From a bacterium (GTDB taxonomy: Bacteria; Bacteroidota; Bacteroidia; CAILMK01; JACPUW01): 33,096 nt of DNA. The translations under genes and the position numbers were made by a program. The notes beneath the pieces are model-generated. The model did no database searches, had not been told where the DNA came from, and saw only the letters and a list, made by a program, of their open reading frames with translations. Below, piece after piece: positions 1 through 8,102 of the stretch; the stretch's first letter is position 1, and each line of letters opens with the position of its first letter. The DNA lies in contig WGNN01000139.1 of the NCBI GenBank assembly GCA_016124515.1, positions 1-33,096 of the forward strand, in the 5' to 3' direction.

Positions 1-641
1 AGCAGGGCGGCAAGCTTGCGGTCGTTGTAAATATCGAGTCCGTAGTAGGTGAGGTCTTGCGCTATGAGTATGAGCTCGCGGGTTCCGTTGGCTGCCAGTT
101 TTTTGGCATTGTCCACCAGTTTTTCAATGGGTGTAGATACGTGTTTGCCGCGCATGAGCGGAATGGCACAAAAGGAGCAAGGGCGGTCGCAACCTTCCGA
201 AATTTTGAAATAAGCATAGTGGCTTGGCGTGGTTAGTTTTCGCTCGCCCAGCAACTCGTATTTGTAGTTGGCGCCCAGGTCGGTCACAATCTGTGGAATG
301 GCATTGGAGCCGTAGTAAGCGTCCACCTCGGGTATTTCCAGTTGCAGCTCGTTTTTGAAACGCTCTGAAAGGCAGCCCATTACAATTACCTTTTCCACTT
401 CGCCGCGTTTTTTTGCCTCTACAAACTCAAGTATGGTTTCTATTGATTCCTGCTTGGCATTGTCTATAAACCCGCAGGTGTTTATCACCACCGTATCGCT
501 GTTGTTGGTTTCCTGCTCGTGCACAACTTCCATTTTGTTGGCGTGCAACTGACCCATCAGGGTTTCTGAGTCAAAGGTGTTTTTTGAGCAACCGAGGGTG
601 TATAAGTTTATTCTGGCTTTTTTGTTGGGGTTGGCTTTCAT
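1..641 (-). CDS. rimO: Ribosomal protein S12 methylthiotransferase RimO (N-terminal 213 residues, cut by the window edge)
   Basis: The gene begins at the ATG whose complement is at 639-641 and runs off the left edge. Its first residues read MKANPNKKARINLYTLGCSK. The N-terminal UPF0004 domain has the three cluster cysteines C18, C56 (INTCGF) and C90 (VMGCLSER). The radical-SAM motif CDRPCSFC gives C151, C155 and C158 in the CxxxCxxC spacing. RimO adds a methylthio group to an aspartate of ribosomal protein S12 using two [4Fe-4S] clusters and SAM. The related tRNA enzyme MiaB is the main alternative; the LYTLGCSKN and CDRPCSFCAIP signatures favour RimO. It lies 96 bases downstream of ftsY on the same strand with no terminator visible between them, so the two may be co-transcribed. 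The C-terminal TRAM domain is outside the window. Confidence 0.93.
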   Translation of the reverse strand, partial: MKANPNKKARINLYTLGCSKNTFDSETLMGQLHANKMEVVHEQETNNSDTVVINTCGFIDNAKQESIETILEFVEAKKRGEVEKVIVMGCLSERFKNELQLEIPEVDAYYGSNAIPQIVTDLGANYKYELLGERKLTTPSHYAYFKISEGCDRPCSFCAIPLMRGKHVSTPIEKLVDNAKKLAANGTRELILIAQDLTYYGLDIYNDRKLAAL

Positions 642-737
642 CGGAAAATGGTTTTGATAGAAAACACGGTTTGCGGGGCAATTGGCAACTTTGTGTGCAT
701 GTTATTTGCCGTCATTGAGCAAGCTTTTTGGGCTTTG

Positions 738-1709
738 CTAGGTAAAGAGCGACTGTATGAATTCTTCCTGGTGAAAAATTTTCAGATCGTCTTTTTGTTC
801 ACCTACACCTATGTATTTTATAGGTATTTGAAACTGATCTACTATACCCAGTACCACACCGCCTTTTGCAGTTCCATCGAGTTTGGTTAGGGCCAGGGTA
901 TTTATATCGGTGGCTTTTATAAATTGTTTGGCTTGTTCTATGGCGTTTTGTCCGGTTGATGCATCAAGCACAAGCACTACTTCATCGGGTCCTTCGGGAA
1001 TGACTTTTTGAATGGAGCGTTTGATTTTTGAAAGCTCGTTCATGAGGTGGACTTTGTTGTGAAGCCTTCCGGCGGTATCCACAATTACCACATCGGCATT
1101 TTTGGCTTTTGCACTTTCCACGGCATCGTAGGCTACTGCTGCAGGGTCGGCTTGCATACCACGACTCACAAATTCGGCACCCGTCCGGTCGGCCCAAATT
1201 CCCAGCTGATCTACTGCGGCAGCCCTGAAGGTATCGGCAGCACCCAACACCACGGTTTTGCCCATTTTGCGGTATTGATTGGCTATTTTGCCTATGGTGG
1301 TGGTTTTGCCCACGCCGTTTACACCAACTACCATTATTACGTAGGGTCGTCCGCTTGCCGTATCAAATTCGCTGAATTCGCGCTGCTTGTTTTCGGCAAG
1401 CATTTGCTGTATTTCATCATTTAAAATCAAATGCAGCTCTTCGGTATTCAGGTATTTGTCTTTGGAAACGCGGGCTTCAAGCCGGTCAATAATTTTTACG
1501 GTAGTGGCCAGTCCCACATCAGCACCTATCAGGGCTTCTTCAATATCGTCAAGCTCAAGTGCCGATACTTTTGACTTGCCGACAAGCGCTTTTCCCAGTT
1601 TGCTGAAAAAACCGGTTCGCGTTTTGTTCAGGCTTTCGTCCAGCTTGTCTTCTTGTGGTTTTTCGGCCTGCTTTTGCTCTTTTTTCTTTAAAAAATCAAA
1701 AAATCCCAT
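738..1709 (-). CDS. ftsY: Signal recognition particle receptor FtsY
   Basis: This is the SRP-receptor GTPase that docks ribosome-SRP complexes at the inner membrane (323 aa). After a lysine/glutamate-rich membrane-targeting stretch and the helical N domain, the NG GTPase shows the P-loop GVNGVGKTT (129-137), DTFRAAA (159-165), DTAGR (211-215) and TKLD (275-278). Its end, GVGEQKDDLKIF, is typical of FtsY rather than Ffh, and there is no methionine-rich M domain. I place the start at the ATG at 1709 (MGFFDFLKKK), a common FtsY beginning. The open frame continues 16 codons upstream to a TTG, but that extension reads through the intrinsic terminator at 1722-1754, so it is not coding. The acidic A domain is very short, as is common in this phylum. 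Confidence 0.96.
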   Translation of the reverse strand: MGFFDFLKKKEQKQAEKPQEDKLDESLNKTRTGFFSKLGKALVGKSKVSALELDDIEEALIGADVGLATTVKIIDRLEARVSKDKYLNTEELHLILNDEIQQMLAENKQREFSEFDTASGRPYVIMVVGVNGVGKTTTIGKIANQYRKMGKTVVLGAADTFRAAAVDQLGIWADRTGAEFVSRGMQADPAAVAYDAVESAKAKNADVVIVDTAGRLHNKVHLMNELSKIKRSIQKVIPEGPDEVVLVLDASTGQNAIEQAKQFIKATDINTLALTKLDGTAKGGVVLGIVDQFQIPIKYIGVGEQKDDLKIFHQEEFIQSLFT

Positions 1710-1721
1710 TGGATGTGCTTT

Positions 1722-1754
1722 AAACAAAAAAAGCTTCTCATTGCTGAGAAGCTT
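1722..1754 (-). terminator. Intrinsic terminator after the rpmB-rpmG-DUF4295 cluster, directly before ftsY
   Basis: A perfect 10-bp inverted repeat, AAGCTTCTCA / TGAGAAGCTT (1731-1740 and 1745-1754), closes a 4-nt loop. On the minus strand it is followed by TTTTTGTTTA. It starts 25 bases after the DUF4295 stop and its T-tract ends only about 12 bases before the ftsY ATG. It therefore ends or attenuates the ribosomal transcript. Confidence 0.85.
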
Positions 1755-1778
1755 CAATTATATCTCTTTTACCAGACA

Positions 1779-1931
1779 TTAATCTTTCAAGAATTCATCT
1801 ACTTTGTCCTTTGCCACCATTTCTTCTCTGAAAGTGTAGGCACCGGTTTTAGGAGATTTTACGGCTTTGATAACCTTTACAAGGTTTCTTTTGCCTTTAT
1901 CTTGTAGGGTTGCTACGGTTTTCTTTGCCAT
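1779..1931 (-). CDS. DUF4295 family small basic protein (50 aa)
   Basis: A 50-residue lysine-rich protein beginning MAKKTVATLQDKGKRN and ending KDKVDEFLKD. It starts at the ATG complementary to 1929-1931, six bases after the rpmG stop. Size, composition and position immediately after rpmB and rpmG match DUF4295, a small protein family found in Bacteroidota and linked to the L28/L33 genes. Its function is not established. The linkage and the basic charge suggest a ribosome-associated role, but that is inference. The intrinsic terminator lies directly downstream. Confidence 0.88.
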   Translation of the reverse strand: MAKKTVATLQDKGKRNLVKVIKAVKSPKTGAYTFREEMVAKDKVDEFLKD

Positions 1932-1937
1932 GTTACC

Positions 1938-2120
1938 TTATTTTATTTCTTTGTGAACAGTGTGTTTCTTCAAGATGGGGTTGTATTTCTTCAACTCCAT
2001 ACGGCCTGTTGTATTCTTTTTGTTTTTGGTGGTAATGTAGCGGCTGGTGCCGGGCATTCCACTTTCTTTGTGCTCGGTGCACTCAAGTATTACTTGTACG
2101 CGGTTTCCTTTTTTGGCCAT
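1938..2120 (-). CDS. rpmG: 50S ribosomal protein L33
   Basis: A 60-residue protein beginning [17 protein letters not shown], with the L33 pattern [21 protein letters not shown]. Only one cysteine is present, so the paired CxxC zinc ligands of the C+ form are absent and this is the zinc-independent (C-) type. L33 sits in the large subunit near the E site. The gene starts two bases after the rpmB stop and is followed after six bases by DUF4295, so the three genes are one transcription unit. Confidence 0.97.
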   Translation of the reverse strand: MAKKGNRVQVILECTEHKESGMPGTSRYITTKNKKNTTGRMELKKYNPILKKHTVHKEIK

Positions 2121-2122
2121 GA

Positions 2123-2365
2123 CTATAAAATTTTAACTCCTTGTTTCTTTTCTACTGATTTGATGTATTGGTAAGCACCTTTCTTGTTGATGGTACGTAT
2201 GGCCGCAGCCGATACCTTAAGGGTTACCCATCTGTTGAGTTCCGGAATAAAGAACTTTTTGGTATGAAGGTTGGGATAGAAACGTCTCTTAGTCTTTCTA
2301 TTTGAGTGAGATACGTGATTTCCCACCATCATTTTTTTTCCTGTCAATTCACAAATTCGTGACAT
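2123..2365 (-). CDS. rpmB: 50S ribosomal protein L28
   Basis: An 80-residue protein beginning [20 protein letters not shown], the standard L28 N-terminus, followed by [14 protein letters not shown] and a C-terminal [20 protein letters not shown] segment. The open frame extends 16 codons upstream to a TTG, but those codons cover the predicted promoter, so the ATG at 2365 is the start. It is the first gene of rpmB-rpmG-DUF4295. A promoter-like element whose spacer is an inverted repeat lies about 20 bases upstream. Confidence 0.97.
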   Translation of the reverse strand: MSRICELTGKKMMVGNHVSHSNRKTKRRFYPNLHTKKFFIPELNRWVTLKVSAAAIRTINKKGAYQYIKSVEKKQGVKIL

Positions 2366-2385
2366 CTGCTTCGATTTTCGGTCTG

Positions 2386-2416
2386 CAAATATGCGACTAT
2401 TTATCAGTCGCACAAA
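2386..2416 (-). promoter_or_regulatory. Predicted rpmB promoter with a palindromic spacer
   Basis: On the minus strand TTTG (2416-2413) is followed after 19 bases by CATATTTG (2393-2386). This differs by one base from the Bacteroidota pattern TTTG-N19-TAnnTTTG. The spacer is almost exactly an inverted repeat, TGCGACT-N7-AGTCGCA (2392-2412). The implied transcript would start 10-20 bases before the rpmB ATG. The inverted repeat has no T-tract in the transcribed direction, so it is not a terminator and could be an operator. Confidence 0.5.
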
Positions 2417-2469
2417 AAAATAATTAACAATTTGGCAATGGATGCCGGTAAAACAATTTTTGGGTCGGC

Positions 2470-3333
2470 TTAGGGGCGACCAAACATGGCTTTCATCTTG
2501 GCTTTAAAACCTCGTGCATGCCAGGTATCTCTTATCACATCAACCCACTCGTGAAATACCAAAATCACTGGATTGTAGGTGTTTACGGGTTTTTTAATAC
2601 CGTATTCAGGGGCTTCTTCTTCGGGTTGGAAAGTGCCAAAAATCCGGTCCCAGATTATGAAAGTAGATCCGTAGTTTTTGTCGATATATTTATCGTTGCG
2701 GGCGTGGTGCACGCGGTGGTGCGATGGCGTGGTGAAAATATATTCTATGGGTTTGGGGAGTTTTCTTATCAACTCGGTGTGTATCCAAAACTGGTACAAT
2801 ACTTCTATTTGGTGCGCAATAACGAATATGATGGGGTGGAAACCCATTAAGGCAACGGGAATGAAGAAGATGATTTTGATATGTTGTGTCCACGAAAGAC
2901 GAAAGGACACGGCAAATGTGTAATTCTCCGATGAGTGATGGGTAACGTGTGTGGCCCATAGAAAACGGCTTTCGTGCGCCACACGGTGTGCCCAATAGCG
3001 TGCAAAATCGAGCAATATCATGCAGGGGATAAGCGACACCCAGAAATACTCCATAGGGATTTTATAGGGCGCTATTTTGTAGCAATACAGAATGACAAAT
3101 AGGTTAAGCGTTTTTAAAACGGCATTAACCACCAAATTGCCGGCACCAATGGCCACCGATGACCAAAAGTCTTTGCCCTGGTAGTTGAAAATATGTTTTT
3201 TGCGGGTAAGGATGAATTCGAGCAGTACCAGTGATAGCATTACGGGCACGGCGTACAAGATTATTTCAGGAAATTGTCCTTCCTCAATTCCTATCTCAAC
3301 CAAGAGGTTGTTTACACTTTCTCTTACTGACAC
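2470..3333 (-). CDS. Fatty acid hydroxylase / sterol desaturase family membrane protein
   Basis: A 287-residue polytopic membrane protein with the histidine clusters of the di-iron fatty-acid-hydroxylase superfamily: HRVAH (116-120), HVTHH (129-133), a lone H185 in WIHTE, and HHRVHH (205-210). Hydrophobic segments lie around residues 24-42, 60-83, 95-112 and 155-182. The family hydroxylates or desaturates lipids; the substrate cannot be read from the sequence. The start is a GTG at 3333, because the next in-frame methionine is residue 32 inside the first membrane segment. It has its own good promoter match (3358-3389), so it is probably transcribed separately from the trmH-like gene upstream. 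Confidence 0.9.
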   Translation of the reverse strand: MSVRESVNNLLVEIGIEEGQFPEIILYAVPVMLSLVLLEFILTRKKHIFNYQGKDFWSSVAIGAGNLVVNAVLKTLNLFVILYCYKIAPYKIPMEYFWVSLIPCMILLDFARYWAHRVAHESRFLWATHVTHHSSENYTFAVSFRLSWTQHIKIIFFIPVALMGFHPIIFVIAHQIEVLYQFWIHTELIRKLPKPIEYIFTTPSHHRVHHARNDKYIDKNYGSTFIIWDRIFGTFQPEEEAPEYGIKKPVNTYNPVILVFHEWVDVIRDTWHARGFKAKMKAMFGRP

Positions 3334-3357
3334 CTAATGTGATTTTTTATTGGTTCA

Positions 3358-3389
3358 CAAATCTAACCCCATCTCATTCGATTAGCAAA
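3358..3389 (-). promoter_or_regulatory. Predicted promoter of the fatty-acid-hydroxylase family gene
   Basis: On the minus strand TTTG (3389-3386), 20 bases, then TAGATTTG (3365-3358) is a full match to the Bacteroidota consensus TTTG-N17/20-TAnnTTTG. It lies in the 62-base gap after the trmH-like gene and would give a leader of about 18 bases before the GTG start at 3333. Confidence 0.62.
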
Positions 3390-3395
3390 GGGCTG

Positions 3396-4001
3396 TTAAC
3401 GCTTTAACCAGTCTTCTACCAAATTGTTGTAGGTAGTTGGGTCAAATTTGGCATTTTGGTACATGCCCGCTGCCCGCCGTTGTCGCAAGGCTTCAAACAG
3501 GCTAATGGCACAAGCCACCGAAATGTTAAGGCTTTGAATCATACCCATTTGCGGAATTAAAAAGTTGCCATCTGCTTTGTTCAGGGCTTCTTCGCTCACG
3601 CCGTCGTGCTCGTTGCCAAACACGAGTGCCATGGGTTGGGTAAGGTTAAGTTGATATAAATCAGTACTATTCTGTGCCAAATGGGTGGTGAATATCTTTT
3701 TTCCTTCGCTGCGCAAGTGGCTAAAACAGCTATCTACATTTTTGTATCGGTTGGTCTTGATCCACTTTTTTGAACCCGCCGAACTTTTCTTGCCCATGCG
3801 GTTGTCCCAGCGTGCTGTTTCCGACTCAATGACATGAATTTCGTAAACCCCCACGGCATCGCAGCTTCTTATTACCGCCATAATGTTGTGTGGGTCATGC
3901 ACGTTCTCAAGCACCACGGTCAGGTCGGGTTGCTTTTGCGCCAGCACTTCCTTTATGCGCTTTTGCCGCGCTTCACTTCTTTCTCTTGGCAGGTTTGCCA
4001 T
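3396..4001 (-). CDS. TrmH-family RNA 2'-O-ribose methyltransferase (SPOUT)
   Basis: A 201-residue SpoU/TrmH protein with the three knotted-fold motifs: LENVHDPHNIMAVIRSCDAVG (31-51, catalytic R45), LVFGNEHDGVS (126-136) and IPQMGMIQSLNISVACAI (149-166). The arrangement, with a short N-terminal helix and a short C-terminal tail, is closest to TrmH, which methylates G18 of tRNA. RlmB and other rRNA enzymes are alternatives, but the usual RlmB N-terminal substrate-binding domain is missing. It is preceded by a 91-base gap after the kinase operon, with a weak promoter candidate in it. Confidence 0.88.
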   Translation of the reverse strand: MANLPRERSEARQKRIKEVLAQKQPDLTVVLENVHDPHNIMAVIRSCDAVGVYEIHVIESETARWDNRMGKKSSAGSKKWIKTNRYKNVDSCFSHLRSEGKKIFTTHLAQNSTDLYQLNLTQPMALVFGNEHDGVSEEALNKADGNFLIPQMGMIQSLNISVACAISLFEALRQRRAAGMYQNAKFDPTTYNNLVEDWLKR

Positions 4002-4026
4002 GTTGGTACCGTATAATTTCAGCCTT

Positions 4027-4034
4027 CAAAACTA
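4027..4034 (-). promoter_or_regulatory. Possible -7 element for the trmH-like gene
   Basis: TAGTTTTG on the minus strand fits TAnnTTTG and lies 25 bases before the ATG at 4001. The -33 element is poor (TTTC at 21 bases), so this is tentative. Confidence 0.35.
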
Positions 4035-4092
4035 ACATGCGGGCGCGGCCATTCGGAAAATCGAATTCAATTTATGCGGATATAAAACTTGT

Positions 4093-6753
4093 TTAAATGC
4101 TTTTTAAAACAAAATTGTCGAAGTAAACGGTGGTGTATCCGTCGGGCGAACCGTAGTACAAGCCAAACATTTTACCTGCCATTTTCACATTGTATTTTGC
4201 GGTAATGTAGGTGCCGTTTATGTAGTAATACACTGTGGTTCCGCGTTTTACAATACGCAGGGTATTGGTGCTTGTGCCTTGGTTTACTTTTGAAGATTCA
4301 GGGTATTCGGTTTGCCAGGAGCCTTCGTAGTAGCCAATGTGGTATTTGCCCGAAGGGGTTACCCCAAACACGTTTACATAGTCGTAGCTTTCTTCGCAGG
4401 CAAAAATTAAACCCACACCGCCGTTGGCTGTATTGCCGCTTACATGGTGCACATCCACGCTCATTTCCCAGTCGGCATTTACATCTATATCAAATACTTC
4501 GCCCTGCCAGCCGGCATAGTCTTGACTGATACAGCGCATGTAATATTTCCCGTCTCTGAACGACCATTCGCGGTAGGCATCTGTTTCGGCAGGGAAGTGG
4601 CTGCTCGATGAACTGCTGAAGTAATCAGTGTATTCTACGCCACCGTAGCCAAGGCCTTTCATGTATTCTTTTATGGCGCCGTCTTTTACGTAGTCATACA
4701 CATTGCTCACATCGGCGCGGCAGGTGGTGTGCAGGTATTTAAACACATCCACATTGTTTACCAAAGCGGCAAGTGAAATGAGGCTGTAGCTGTAAGTGCC
4801 TGAATAGTAGTAGTCAATTTCGGGGTTGCAGCTTGCACCGGCATCTTTCAGGGCTTTGAGCATATCGAGATTGGCATTGTAAACCGCCCAACCCGTTGGA
4901 TACTTGTAGTTGTAGCCATAATTGGGATTGGCACCTGCGCTGAGCAAACTTTTCACAGCTCCCACATCGCCACTTTCGGCAGCAGCCAGCAGTTTTTTAT
5001 CGCGTTCAAGGCTTTCTTTGGCTTTGGCAAGTTTATCCTGTCCATCGCTATTCGATTTATCATACAGCACCGCTCGGCTGTAGGCTGATACGGCCGCTGC
5101 GTGGTTTTTGGCCTGCATGTAGCTGTCGCCCTTGGCAACTTCGCCGTTGTACAATTCCTTGAGTTTGGTGCCTATGGCATCGAGTTTTGTTTGCACCCTG
5201 CTGTCGCCGGGTTTCAAGCTATCGGCGCGGCCATAGTATTCCGCCGCCTTGGCATAGATTAGTTTAGACATGTATTCATCGCCTTTGGCCAGCATGCCTA
5301 CAAATTGCTTTTCGCGTTGTGCTTCTGCTTTTTCCTGGTATTTAGCACGTGCATCATCTATTTCAGGAAACAAATTGAGGTAAAGTGCCAATTGGTCCAA
5401 ATGGTTCATGGCGCCGGTAAAGTTCTCGTCGTCAGCCAAGGCATCGGCCTTTTTGATTTCAGATGTCACTTTTTTCTTCATTTCGTTTAATGCGTTTTCC
5501 TTCATGGCGAGGGCTTCGGCATTGTCAGGAATTATTTCAAGGGCTTCAACTACACCTTTGTGGGCTTCGAGCCAATTGGAGTCGAGGGCAAAGGCACTTG
5601 CTACGGCAAAAGCTTTGTCAAAATTCTTGACCTTTTGCTGTTCCATAAACCAATAGGCTCCACCGCCACCGCCAATTAATACCACTAAAACTATGACAAT
5701 GAGCAACACGGGGCTTTTTTTCTTCTTCTGCGCTTTTGGCGGCTTTGCTCCACCGTCTTTCATGGTGGCATTGCCCTTGGGTGCTGCTTTTGGCTCGGCT
5801 TGCTTTTTGGCCAGGTTTTCATCAATGCGTGCCGCCATATCGTCAAGGTCAACCTTGGCCACGGTTTTTCGCGCTGATGAAGCCGAAGAACCAGAAGGAG
5901 CGGCGCTTACAGCAGGTTTGTAGGGTGGCCAATAGCCTTCATTCACAAAGGTTTCCGCGGCTTTGGCAAAATCGGCAGCAGATGGGCGTTCAGCCGGATT
6001 GACACTCAAACAAGCGGTTGTCCATTTTTTGAAATTGTTGCTGAACTGCTCAGGCATGGCCGGTATTTCGGCGCCGCGCGAGAGACTCATTCCGCCCATT
6101 CCCATCCAAGGCACATCGCCTGTGGCCATTTCATAAAGCAAGACACCAAATGAAAATACATCGCCTGCGGGCAGCGTTTGCGGGTTTGAAGAAAACCTTT
6201 CGGGTGGTGCGTACTCGGGCGACATGGAGCTGGAAGCAACTCCCATGCTCTTGCGCAGGGTGCGCCGCACATTGTTGCTGATACCAAAATCGCTGATTAC
6301 GTATTCGTTGCGGCGGTTTATAAGTATGTTGGCCGGTTTTATGTCTTGGTGAATAATGCCATTTTGGTGCAGGTAGGCAAGGCCGGTTCCTACTTCAAAA
6401 ATCACCTTAGCCAATTCATCTTCGCTAAAATTGCCTTTTTCGTGTAGTTGTCCTAAAAGCGAGCCATTGGGGCAATAGGGCAACACCAGATAAGGCATAT
6501 CGTCATTGATGTCAAAGTGCATAGCCTTTAGCAGGAATTGGTTGTTTATGTCCTGCAGCAGCGCATATTCTTTGCTAAACACCTTGAGCCCCTGGTTGTC
6601 GAGGCCGCCATTGGGTGCATATATTTTAATTGCTATTTCACTGTCGTCGGTAAGGCTGTCTTGTGCCAGCCAAACTTCAGAAAACCCGCCAACCCCCAGC
6701 TTTTTCACCAGTTTGTACCGGCTTGCAAAAATTTCGTTCTCTTGATACGCCAT
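4093..6753 (-). CDS. Transmembrane Ser/Thr protein kinase with TPR, ankyrin-like and lectin-like periplasmic domains
   Basis: An 886-residue bitopic kinase. Residues 10-270 are a Hanks-type kinase domain: glycine loop GVGGFSEVW (20-28), K43, E62, catalytic loop HQDIKPAN (135-142, D137), DFG (155-157) and a YAPPE motif (181-185). The loop has HQD instead of HRD, so this is a non-RD kinase. A proline/alanine/lysine linker leads to a TM segment at about 347-368. Beyond it come TPR-like helices (about 375-585), two or three ankyrin-like repeats (about 586-680) and a beta-rich C-terminal domain (about 725-886) resembling concanavalin/LamG-type folds. The kinase should face the cytoplasm and the rest the periplasm, as in PknB-like receptor kinases. 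It is the last gene of the eight-gene operon, 29 bases after the FHA kinase. Its ligand is unknown. Confidence 0.9.
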   Translation of the reverse strand: MAYQENEIFASRYKLVKKLGVGGFSEVWLAQDSLTDDSEIAIKIYAPNGGLDNQGLKVFSKEYALLQDINNQFLLKAMHFDINDDMPYLVLPYCPNGSLLGQLHEKGNFSEDELAKVIFEVGTGLAYLHQNGIIHQDIKPANILINRRNEYVISDFGISNNVRRTLRKSMGVASSSMSPEYAPPERFSSNPQTLPAGDVFSFGVLLYEMATGDVPWMGMGGMSLSRGAEIPAMPEQFSNNFKKWTTACLSVNPAERPSAADFAKAAETFVNEGYWPPYKPAVSAAPSGSSASSARKTVAKVDLDDMAARIDENLAKKQAEPKAAPKGNATMKDGGAKPPKAQKKKKSPVLLIVIVLVVLIGGGGGAYWFMEQQKVKNFDKAFAVASAFALDSNWLEAHKGVVEALEIIPDNAEALAMKENALNEMKKKVTSEIKKADALADDENFTGAMNHLDQLALYLNLFPEIDDARAKYQEKAEAQREKQFVGMLAKGDEYMSKLIYAKAAEYYGRADSLKPGDSRVQTKLDAIGTKLKELYNGEVAKGDSYMQAKNHAAAVSAYSRAVLYDKSNSDGQDKLAKAKESLERDKKLLAAAESGDVGAVKSLLSAGANPNYGYNYKYPTGWAVYNANLDMLKALKDAGASCNPEIDYYYSGTYSYSLISLAALVNNVDVFKYLHTTCRADVSNVYDYVKDGAIKEYMKGLGYGGVEYTDYFSSSSSSHFPAETDAYREWSFRDGKYYMRCISQDYAGWQGEVFDIDVNADWEMSVDVHHVSGNTANGGVGLIFACEESYDYVNVFGVTPSGKYHIGYYEGSWQTEYPESSKVNQGTSTNTLRIVKRGTTVYYYINGTYITAKYNVKMAGKMFGLYYGSPDGYTTVYFDNFVLKSI

Positions 6754-6782
6754 GCTTCTTTTCTTTAATACGCTATGTTACT

Positions 6783-8084
6783 TTATTCAATAATTACTTT
6801 CAAGGTGGTGTCGCCAATGCTTATGATGTCGTTGGCTTCCAGCTCCATGCCATGTATTCCTGTTTTTCTTCCATTTACCAATACGCCGTTGGTTGATGGA
6901 TACCAGTCGGTTACGCCGTCCTTTTGTCGCCACTGCCCATCCTTTATGGTCCAGCGAAATGTTTGCGGGTTATACTCCAAGGTGGCGTGGAAGTTTGATA
7001 TGTACTGTGTAAATTCTTCGGTGATTCCCAAATCGTTGGTAAAGGGATTTTCTTCATTGAACCAGCCAATGGTGAGCAGGTTTTTTTGCTTGAACCTGGC
7101 CAGGTTGCTGATAAAATAGGTACGGCCAATTTCTTCGCCGTTTTGAACCCGCAATATCCATTTTGAGTGGGCGGTGACATTTGTTTTGTGGCTACGCGCT
7201 GCGGCAAAACCCAGCTCCGATAGTATTTCATCAACGGTTTGGAAGCGCAACTCAGGCTCTGACTTGATGCAGCGTTCTATGATTTGCTCCCATTTTGAAG
7301 GCGCTTTCATGCGCAGGGTTTGACGGTTCCAGTTTTCTTCTTTTTTCTTTTTCTCGTAAGATGCCATGTCTTTGAGAAAATCGTCGAAGGAACCAAAGGG
7401 CAAATGGCCGGCGGTAAAAAGCTCATACATCATGGCGCCAAAGGCATAAATATCGTTGGTTGGCCCCATTACCTTCATGGCTTTTTTGGGGTCAATTTGT
7501 TCGGGCGGCGAATAGGTTCCGGTGGCGAAAACTTCTTTGGCATGCCCCATAAAATTGGCTATGGTATGGCGTTTTTTTATGGAAGCCGAAATGCCAAAGT
7601 CGGCCAACATGGGTGTTTTTTGCTCATTGAACAGCACGTTTTCCGGCTTTATATCGCGGTGAATTATGCCTTCGTTGTGCAGGTCGGCCAAGCCGCAAAG
7701 GATGCCATAAGCCACTTGTTCAAGTTGGTCGAAACTGATGTTTTGTCCCACCCAATCGCGCAAGCTTCCGCCACTGCACAAGTCCATTACAATGTAAGGA
7801 TTGCCTTCAAGCAAGTTGTAGTCGTAGCTTTTTACCAGGTTTTTGCTTTGCAGGCGCGATCCGTATTCATATTCCTGCTTGAAGCGTTTGGCGTATTCCA
7901 AGCGCTCATTGGGCATAAAAGTCCACATTTTGGTGAGCTTAAGGGCAAAAGATTCATTGCCGCTTTTTACCCTATATACATTGCCAAAGCCACCTTCGCC
8001 CAGCTCTTTATCAACCACATAGGTGCGTGTGCCTGATGGAATTTGACTTCCTGCAGTAATATTTACAACAGTTGGTGTGGACAT
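6783..8084 (-). CDS. Soluble Ser/Thr protein kinase with C-terminal FHA domain
   Basis: A 433-residue protein without membrane segments. The kinase domain (about 21-292) has a glycine loop GEGGFGNVY (29-37), K49, a canonical catalytic loop HRDIKPEN (142-149), DFG (162-164) and SPPE (192-195). An FHA-like domain occupies about 308-433, with SNFHATLE (363-370) and NGVLVNG (399-405). The usual FHA GR is here GW (340-341) and the SR before the histidine is SN, so phosphothreonine binding may be altered. FHA domains recruit phosphorylated partners, and kinase-FHA fusions often bind autophosphorylated or partner kinases. The gene starts 18 bases after the zinc-ribbon FHA gene and precedes the membrane kinase by 29 bases. 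Confidence 0.9.
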   Translation of the reverse strand: MSTPTVVNITAGSQIPSGTRTYVVDKELGEGGFGNVYRVKSGNESFALKLTKMWTFMPNERLEYAKRFKQEYEYGSRLQSKNLVKSYDYNLLEGNPYIVMDLCSGGSLRDWVGQNISFDQLEQVAYGILCGLADLHNEGIIHRDIKPENVLFNEQKTPMLADFGISASIKKRHTIANFMGHAKEVFATGTYSPPEQIDPKKAMKVMGPTNDIYAFGAMMYELFTAGHLPFGSFDDFLKDMASYEKKKKEENWNRQTLRMKAPSKWEQIIERCIKSEPELRFQTVDEILSELGFAAARSHKTNVTAHSKWILRVQNGEEIGRTYFISNLARFKQKNLLTIGWFNEENPFTNDLGITEEFTQYISNFHATLEYNPQTFRWTIKDGQWRQKDGVTDWYPSTNGVLVNGRKTGIHGMELEANDIISIGDTTLKVIIE

Positions 8085-8102
8085 GGAGCCTTTTTTAGCG
8101 GG

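Noticed and set aside
648-890. 80-codon plus-strand frame spanning the rimO-ftsY gap
   Set aside because: It overlaps the ftsY 3' end in antisense and has no supporting features.
1710-1757. N-terminal extension of FtsY by 16 codons from a TTG
   Set aside because: The extra codons are the terminator stem and T-tract; the internal ATG gives the usual FtsY N-terminus.
7320-8036. 238-codon plus-strand frame opposite the FHA kinase
   Set aside because: Antisense shadow of a clear kinase gene; no recognisable motif.
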